64,000 nucleotides of DNA from Lolium rigidum (taxonomy: Eukaryota; Streptophyta; Magnoliopsida; Poales; Poaceae): contig NC_061508.1 of assembly GCF_022539505.1 (NCBI RefSeq), positions 34,900,256 through 34,964,255 on the forward strand, written 5' to 3'. The position numbers and the translations under genes were made by a program. Under the pieces are notes generated by a model. The model did not search any database and was not told the DNA's origin. It was given only the letters and a program-made list of their open reading frames with translations. Shown piece after piece: positions 57,689-64,000 of the stretch (position 1 is the first letter of the stretch; each line of letters opens with the position of its first letter).

Positions 57689-57959
57689 CTCCCTCTCTTC
57701 CATTCTATAGTGCCTATAGTTTTTTGGCATGGAAATTAGCGCAAAAGTATTTTTTACACAAGATCCCTAGCTGAACGATTTGAGATCAACGTAAAATTTG
57801 AGAAATTCATATCTTCCTAACTTACCATAACAAATTTGGAAGCTGAACGATTTGGGAGCTGAACGGGGATGGGGTAATTGAAAAAAAGCTAAACTACAAC
57901 CTTATATTCTGAAATAAATGCTAAAAATATATAGGCACTATAGAAAGAAACGGAGACAG
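57689..57959. mobile_element. Stowaway-like MITE, 271 bp
   Basis: Flanked by TA (57687-57688 and 57960-57961). The left terminus CTCCCTCTCTTCCATTCTAT and following AGTGCCTATAG are matched inverted at the right (CTATAGGCACTATAGAAAGA inside, GGAGACAG at the end). No coding capacity. Typical of Mariner-derived MITEs in grasses. Confidence 0.8.
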
Positions 57960-57961
57960 TA

Positions 57962-58411
57962 CTATTTTAGCAAAAAAAAAAAAGGAAAAATTATTTCTGA
58001 AGACTCTAGCTGAGTGGAAATAATTTTGTAATAGTTGTAGCAAAAAAAAGGACCAAAATACCGGTTTCACTGAATACATCGTAGCAAACAGTTTATATTA
58101 TATTAGTAAAACCGGAAAACAATTATAGCAAACGATTGTAGCAAAAATTGAGCATGTCCTTGATGGGGACGATGGCTTCGCACAGACCCCCGGGTGATCG
58201 GCAACGTTTTCCACAACGAAAACATAGACGGGTCACAAGCATTGGTGAGTCCAAATAACAACATGTTTTTCGCTACATAAACATATAATTGTTATAATTT
58301 TTGTCTCGCTAAATGCTATATCTAGATCTTACTATGTCTTCAATCCATGATTACAAGTATTAATTCATTTTAATAAATTTTTATCACTTTTTCTTGTCTT
58401 TGGTGTGTAGG
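57962..58411. other. Intergenic, TAGCAAA-rich
   Basis: Sequence with scattered GTAGCAAA phrases up to about 58150, then unassigned. The start of the following LTR is not certain and could lie within this stretch. Confidence 0.4.
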
Positions 58412-59651
58412 TGTTATGAACCTTTATGGACAAATCACGACCAAAGGAGCCAAAGGGAGGGAATATGGAGTTCGTATGAAGAAATGTCATCCAAATTACA
58501 ACAGGAGGTCAAAACCTTTAACGGCCACAGGTACAGGGCGGGGCTTTCCCTGGGCGCAAAACCGACCTCCGCGAGGCTATAAAAGGAGGGAAAAAAATCT
58601 AGCTTCCAAGAAGACTTCATTACAATCTTCACCACCTCCATCTCCATCAGTCCCCACATCTCCGTCATGGCGGAGCCCTGCCGCCATGAAACCACAATAT
58701 CTTCATCAACCTTGAAGGAAGCCTAGGGAAGAAGACCAACAAAGAGCCTCCACCAGGGCGCGGCCATGCGCTGCTACCGTTGCAAAGTTGTCGACGCCAT
58801 CACCATTATCATCACCATTGTTCCTTCTTCTTTCCCCGCCATCGTATCCATGATGGGTTGAACCCCTTCTTTAATGCTATGATTGTTTGAGTCTATGTGG
58901 ATGGAGTTTTGGTCTACAATCATACGATTACAAGTTTATTCAATGAGTTTTCTATTCATGTTATTATCTTAGTGATTGGAGATTTCCGATCCATTGGTGT
59001 AGTGGGAGACATCCAACTCCTGAGGCCACACATGATATAGATAGGTATTTTGTTGAGAATTATTTGACCGAGTAGATATAGTCTGGATATCTTATGAGGA
59101 GCACATCTTGCCTAGGAGCACGGTTGTCCATAGAACTAAATGTTTTTGGTCAGATCTTTACTACCTTTATATCTTCCAATGTTTTATTGCATATAAGCAG
59201 AGGGAGTGGACAATTGTGTTTTCTATGATTGCGTCATACAATGAGACATTGGTATGTGAGGGACCAAAATATGATCATAACTCCACTGATGCATCACATA
59301 TAGACCAAGTTACTTGAGTATTTCACTCCATTAATTTTCTCCGCTTGTTCACCGTCTTAAGTTCACTTTCACTTTTATTTTACTTTCAATCTTTACTTTA
59401 TTGTATTTTATTATTGTTCTTATTCAAATACTACTTTAAACTCTCTAGTTGATTATAGTAGTTTTCTCGCAACCTACAGGCTACAGAGTAGGCTATTTTC
59501 AAACCACGGTTTGAGTGTGAACGCTGACAACCCAGTTGTGGGGTCTTTAGTGTCTATTATGCAAAACTCCCATTAGATCAATCTTTTAATAAATATTGGT
59601 TGTTATTAAGTACTGCAATACCCTGTTGTGGTGCAAGAAACCTAGACATCA
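58412..59651 (+). repeat. Gypsy LTR with primer-binding site (truncated element)
   Basis: The right end AAACCTAGACATCA is followed by ACTTGGCGCTATTGTCGGGG (59652-59671), the PBS form of a Gypsy-type element. A TATA-like GGCTATAAAAGGAGGG is at about 58574. The TG start at 58412 (TGTTATGAACC) is a guess. After the PBS only a short possible gag start (ATG 59813, MSSKIIIFEQMKHAM) remains before the sequence turns into unrelated repeats. No second LTR. Confidence 0.6.
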
Positions 59652-60040
59652 ACTTGGCGCTATTGTCGGGGAGTAAAGTGTTTGGTCATTATCTTCACGC
59701 ATACACATAGTTTATTTCCATTTGTTGCTATTTTTCTTACTATCTTCATATGTATTAAAAACAATAACAAAATTAAATAAATAAAAATGTACAAAAACTT
59801 TTGCTACTAATCATGTCTTCCAAGATAATTATATTTGAACAGATGAAGCATGCGATGGACACAAAAATACTGTAAGTTATGTAGGATCTCATGTTCATTT
59901 AAATGAAGTGTAAAAAATTATGAGGCAAAAGTTCTGGTATAACACAAAAATACTGTAAATTTTGTAGGAAATATTGTAAGTTTTGTAGGAAATACTGCAA
60001 GTTTATCTGTTGTTCCGAACGACAATCTGATGTCCAATGA

Positions 60041-60332
60041 AAGTGCATTTTTACTAGTCGAAACGAAAGCAAACTTCACTGTACAACCAATATGATGTCC
60101 AATGAAAGTACACTTTTACAAGCTGAAACTACTGCCAACATCACTGTACTACATTTCACTCGACACATGAACGAAAACAGCATAGGAAGTGCATTTTTAC
60201 TAGTCGAAACGGAAGCAAACTTCACTGTACAACCAATATGATGTCCAATGAAAGTACACTTTTACAAGCTGAAACTAATGCCAACATCACTGTACTACAT
60301 TTCACTCGACACATGAACGAAAACAGCATAGG
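60041..60332. repeat. 146-bp tandem duplication
   Basis: 60041-60186 and 60187-60332 are almost identical, starting AAGTGCATTTTTACTAGTCG and including CATTTCACTCGACACATGAA. A partial relative (ATGTCCAATGAAAGTGCATT) lies just before. A recent local duplication. Confidence 0.9.
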
Positions 60333-61174
60333 AAACGACAACTGGCCAGCATTCGAAATGACCATGGAACAACATCCAAAAGGACTAACGGAGCTCGGCT
60401 AACGGCCGTTTTGCTGCACAGATCACGGCGCACGATCCAACCACCACAACAGGATGCGTAGCTAGCCACCATTGTAGCAAATCCGCATCGCACGTAATAA
60501 AACCTTTATCAAAAAGATATGGCGGAACTGTGATGCTTTAGATTGTTGGTATTGTTGACTTTTGTTCATGTCATATGTATTATGAAGAATCACCTAAATT
60601 AATCGAAATATGTCGATCTTTCTCATGACACTGTGAGAAATCATACGTGCCAAAGTAGTACAACACTTTACGCGTAGCAACACACATGTATTTAGCTAGT
60701 CTTACTGCTCTAGCCATAGATTTGTTTTCGGGTTCATCGACCGTTTTTCGTTATTCTAGTAATATTGGAGCTCACATTTCCTTCCGTTTCACCACTTCTT
60801 TTCCTGCCATTTGAGTTCTACATCTGGCTTCTACCATTCTGAATGCACAAAGGAAACTGAAGAAAAGCATAATCTTCCTGATTCATTTACATGATTAAGT
60901 AGGAAACTTGAGGGAACTCCAACCATATTACCACTGAGTGCAGGTACGAAGAAGATAGCAGAAAAACTAGATTACAAATTGGAAAATACTAAAGAGAGGG
61001 AAAGCTACATTACAATTACCTTACTTCATCGTCCTAGCTGCAACTAAAACTAGAATACTAAATCTACGTCGACCTTCCACCAAGCAAGTAAGCATAAGTA
61101 TTCCAGTCTAGCACTTGCTACCATATTTCGATATTTCTCGTCCCCTCGCGTCGTATGTCCTCAGTCCTCAGTCC
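60333..61174. other. Intergenic and 3' UTR of the single-unit gene
   Basis: No coding sequence was recognised. 60980-61110 is the probable 3' UTR of the gene at 61175, by similarity to its paralogue. Confidence 0.45.
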
Positions 61175-61606
61175 TCACTCCTCGCCGTCTACAACGGCGA
61201 GAATGACGACGAGCATTAGGACCAGGGCCACCGTGAGGAGAAACAAGGAGATGAATGCCAGAACGGCGAGCCGCCGCTCTCTACTTCCGGACGCCCGGGA
61301 CCAGTCGAGGTGGACGACGATGGCCACGAGGGTGGCCGCAGCGCAGGAGGCGAACAATATTAGGAGGAGGACGAGGAGGCTGACGGCCAGGACGACGGCG
61401 AGGAAGGCAGCCCACAGGGCGATGCGGAGGAGGCCAATGACCGTGTCGACGAGGATGCCGACGGCCGCGTCGAGGAGGCGGTGGCTGCGCGCGGGCGTGG
61501 TGGCGGGGCCGTGGAGGAAGAAGGCGGGGACGTGCTGCTGCATGGCGCGGCTGAAGGAGACGCGGAGAGCGAAGGCGGCGGCGTGGGAGAGGAAGGAAGC
61601 AGCCAT
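61175..61606 (-). CDS. Hydrophobic protein, single-repeat paralogue
   Basis: A 143-residue frame starting MAASFLSHAAAFALRVSFSR; a longer frame opens at 61693 but the MAAS start matches the paralogue at 56454. It has one unit: SRAMQQHVPAFFLHGP, then LLDAAVGILVDTVIGLLRI. Hydrophobic stretches follow at about residues 63-98 (LAVVLAVSLLVLLLILFASC) and 113-138, separated by HLDWSRASGSRERR. A TATA-like CCTATTAAAAC on the minus strand lies near 61755-61765; in the paralogue the same site reads CCTACTAGTAC. Likely a membrane protein; function unknown. Confidence 0.6.
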   Translation of the reverse strand: MAASFLSHAAAFALRVSFSRAMQQHVPAFFLHGPATTPARSHRLLDAAVGILVDTVIGLLRIALWAAFLAVVLAVSLLVLLLILFASCAAATLVAIVVHLDWSRASGSRERRLAVLAFISLFLLTVALVLMLVVILAVVDGEE

Positions 61607-62038
61607 TGGTAGAGGCTGGAAGTGGTTCAAAGTGGTGGGAGGAGGAATGCAAGATGGATCTCCGATAGATAAGAGGATGGGAAGAAACAGCAAAGATCAC
61701 TGGAGAAGAAGAAGTTTTGGTGGTCGGATGGGAAGGGAGCAGGGAGGGAGGGTGTTTTAATAGGCATGAGGAATGAGGAATTGGGGATGCATCTTGGGCA
61801 AATGCATCTGTTTCCCCTTGTTTCAGAGAGTTTACAGCGAAGGCTTAGGAAGTGATGTGCGCGGGTGAAGGGGAAGATGGAAATGGTTTTCCTCCCCCGC
61901 TACGGGCTACGGCCCTACCCCTACGAGTCTATGGGTTTCCCTGGTAGCTATAGAGGAGAGACTGAGAAAGAGAAGGGATGTGCGCGGTTGGCATGCAGTT
62001 TGGGTTAGATGTAAGGGATGTGCGCGAAGGCTTAGATG
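61607..62038. other. Leader and promoter of the single-unit gene, then intergenic
   Basis: 61607-61770 is the leader shared with the five-repeat gene. From 61840 to 62040 the phrase GATGTGCGCG occurs three times and again at 63301. Confidence 0.5.
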
Positions 62039-62041
62039 TAA

Positions 62042-63297
62042 GGGCATCTCCAGCGGCGCGACGCATTTCGGACGCTCAAAAGTGGTCTCGAGCGTTCGTT
62101 TGCGTCGCCCCGCGGACATATTTTGTCCGCTCGTCCGTTTGCGTCTGGGTGTGCTCCCACCGGGAACGGTCCATTTTTTTGAATTGCAACATAGTAAAAA
62201 CATTAAAAGTAGTACATAAAAATGCATAAAAACTATACAAAGTAGATCTATAAGCCTAGACTACTTGCTTCCTGACGGGCCGGCACCGTCGTTGCGTCGC
62301 TCCGTCGCTCGCTTCTCCGCCGCCTCCCGCGCGGCCGCTATGGCTCGGGGTGCGCCGCCGCGTCCTCTTGCGAGCACTGCTCCAGCCTCGCGTTGGCGGC
62401 CTCGTCCTTGAGCGTCTCGAAAGACTCGATGAGGGCCCGCTGCTCGCCGCCTTCTCCTCCGGCGTCGGCGCATCGGGGTCATCGGATGACCAAGATATCT
62501 CCGAGTCGGAGTCCTCGGCTCGCGGCGGCAGCCGCCAGCCTGCGCTGTTCCAGCTCGGCGTCCAACGCCGTGTGGCCCGCCAGCTCCTCCTGTGCTTCCT
62601 TCTCCGCTTCAGCCAGGGCCGCGGTGTCCCTGACCGGGTGGAGGAGATCGGTGCTATCTTCGGAGTCGACCTCCTCGGAGGAGCTCGACGCCGGAGGAGG
62701 TGGAGTGGGAGGTGAAGGTGGAGGTGGAGGCGCGGCAGCCTGGCCGCGTCCGGCGCTGCTCATGGTGGATCTGCTTGGAGGAAGCGGCGCTACAGCTGCG
62801 GCGGCTAGGGTTTGTGGGGAGGAGATGAGATGGTCGCGCCCCTGTATATATAGCGCGGAGGCAGGGCGACGGCCGCGCCACGCGTGGCATCGCCATTACT
62901 ACGTGCGCAGAGGTAGGCGACGGCCGCGTGGCATCGCCATTAACGCGGCCGCAGACTGCCGAAGCGACGCCTCGGTGCCAGTACTAACGGAGAAGACGCA
63001 TCGACGTTGCGCACGCTCGCGGAAGCCGAGGCACGCCATTAACGCGGCCCTGCAAAGGCTACAGCGCGCCGCCCGGAAGTAATGCCGCGGAAGAGGAAGC
63101 AGTTGTGCCGCTGCCAGGCGGGCCCGCGCGAGGACCGAGCGGACACTCGGAGCGACCGCCGAGCGGACACTCGGAGCGACCGCCGAGCGTCCATGCGCCA
63201 GGTTTGCGTCTCTGCGGACGGCCCGGTCACTTTGCGTCGCCCCGCTGGAACAGACCCCAGACGCATTTCCGGTCACGGCGGACACAAACGGTCGCTA
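62042..63297. mobile_element. Harbinger-like element, right terminus shortened
   Basis: After TAA (62039-62041) it starts GGGCATCTCCAGCGGCGCGA. The right side at 63200-63297 is an inverted relative of the terminus at 15450-15568 (CACTTTGCGTCGCCCCGCTG, then CGCATTTCCGGTCAC) but stops about 35 bases before the expected GGAGATGCCC end. A minus-strand ORF at 62479-62763 (MSSAGRGQAAA..., SSSSEEVDSEDSTDLLHPVR, then AEAEKEAQEELAGHTALDAE) is acidic and coiled-coil-like, as in proteins often seen in such grass elements. No transposase core was recognised. Confidence 0.55.
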
Positions 63298-64000
63298 AGT
63301 GATGTGCGCGGTTGGCACACACCCGCGGAGAACCCTCCATCCACCAGCGCTCAGAAGGTACCGTCACCGCGCGGGTTTGTCAGTGCCGAGCAAAAGCACA
63401 ACCGACTCACGGTGCGGAGGGTCTTTTCCATGGCCGTCTGAGCTTTGCGTTTGGGTGTTTGCGTTTTATTTGAATGGAGACGGCTGTCGGCTCGGCACCC
63501 GGCCGTTGCTGCTCGTAGCCACCCGCCCGTAAATCGTTTCCTAAAAACACTCGGCGGACTGCAGACGAGAGATGTGCAATGTGGAGCCGCCCTACTTTAT
63601 AAATATATTTCGCTTACCAAAAAGGATCCAGCCCGATGGAATCGTAGCAATATTTTATATTTTCCTCGGTTTCTACACCAGTTACATCAGGAGCTGCCAT
63701 TTCCCCATGTACGTCTTGGCATTCGTGTACTGCATCTTTTGCCCTGACCATTATTCTCAGTTTATCACTGAGATCGCCGCGCATGAATTGCAGTTTTGGA
63801 GCCAGTTTGGTTACTCACAAGTCCCTTTCTTGCATCCATATCGGTAGCTTAGCTGGCCGCATATGGAATCTCTGCATCGCACTAATTTTATGGCAGCTCA
63901 ACAGTAGCCTCGCGAGGCATAGCCGTCCCTTCCTTACCAAAGAAAGAAAAAAGGAATGACGCGGATGTTTGATTTGGTCGTTTTCGCTCGGCATGGCTCC
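63298..64000. other. Right end of the window, no gene recognised
   Basis: Mixed GC-rich then AT-rich sequence. A 91-residue frame at 63572-63847 is hydrophobic and aromatic-rich but looks like chance; nothing else is supported. Confidence 0.4.

Noticed and set aside
63572..63847. 91-residue hydrophobic frame near the right end
   Set aside because: No related sequence recognised and no supporting context; probably chance.

Overview
The window looks like a gene-poor, transposon-rich stretch of a large grass nuclear genome, most probably Triticeae (wheat, barley or rye group) or a close pooid relative. The reasons are plant-type split exons with GT/AG borders, a Sabrina-like Gypsy element whose LTR begins TGATACGTCTCCGACG, a Tat-lineage Gypsy element with two RNase H domains, plant LINEs, and MULE, hAT, Harbinger-like and Stowaway-like DNA elements nested in each other. 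There are no bacterial-type genes, CRISPR arrays, rRNA or tRNA genes. Two runs of exactly 100 N (6850-6949 and 48785-48884) are scaffold gaps, and both fall inside LTR copies.

Layout. 1-4756: 3' part of a phosphomannose isomerase gene on the + strand (three exons seen), with a 3.6-kb intron carrying a 5'-truncated LINE, a Copia-type LTR and a small GC-rich minisatellite. 5541-6849: antisense LINE remnant cut by the terminus of a MULE. 6950-13198: Sabrina-like LTR element with a gag-like ORF and no pol. 13301-14810: antisense LTR of another Gypsy element. 14811-15568: Harbinger-like fragment. 15581-16806: foldback MULE with a Mariner-like element at its centre. 17128-17503: small membrane-protein gene (copy A, frameshifted). 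19344-27461: MULE-like element interrupted by a 6.9-kb non-autonomous LTR element (20233-27176) rich in tandem repeats. 27566-32480: a complete 4.9-kb MULE with a perfect 9-bp target duplication, carrying an intact two-exon zf-XS-like gene. 33241-34242: hAT element with an 8-bp duplication. 36003-36368: membrane-protein gene copy B, followed by a broken Harbinger and a duplicated 231-bp segment. 39770-54850: a long LINE with a perfect 16-bp target duplication, split by a Tat-lineage Gypsy element (41279-48884). 55522-56454 and 61175-61606: two minus-strand paralogues of an unrecognised hydrophobic protein family, one with five internal repeats and one with a single unit. Between and after them lie a MITE, an LTR remnant, a tandem duplication and another Harbinger-like element.

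Of host interest are the phosphomannose isomerase gene (mannose-6-phosphate to fructose-6-phosphate, feeding GDP-mannose and ascorbate synthesis), two pairs of small predicted membrane proteins duplicated with their UTRs, and the zf-XS gene inside the MULE. The zf-XS fold is known from SGS3-type RNA-silencing proteins, so a mobile element carrying such a gene is the most provocative item here. Everything else is mainly transposon biology and an order-of-insertion record that can be read from target-site duplications.

Caution on data quality: paired LTRs differ repeatedly by 1-2 bases at CTCG/CCG/CTG trinucleotides, and nearly all frameshifts in the long LINE fall in the same context. Many 'broken' frames here may therefore be consensus errors rather than biology.
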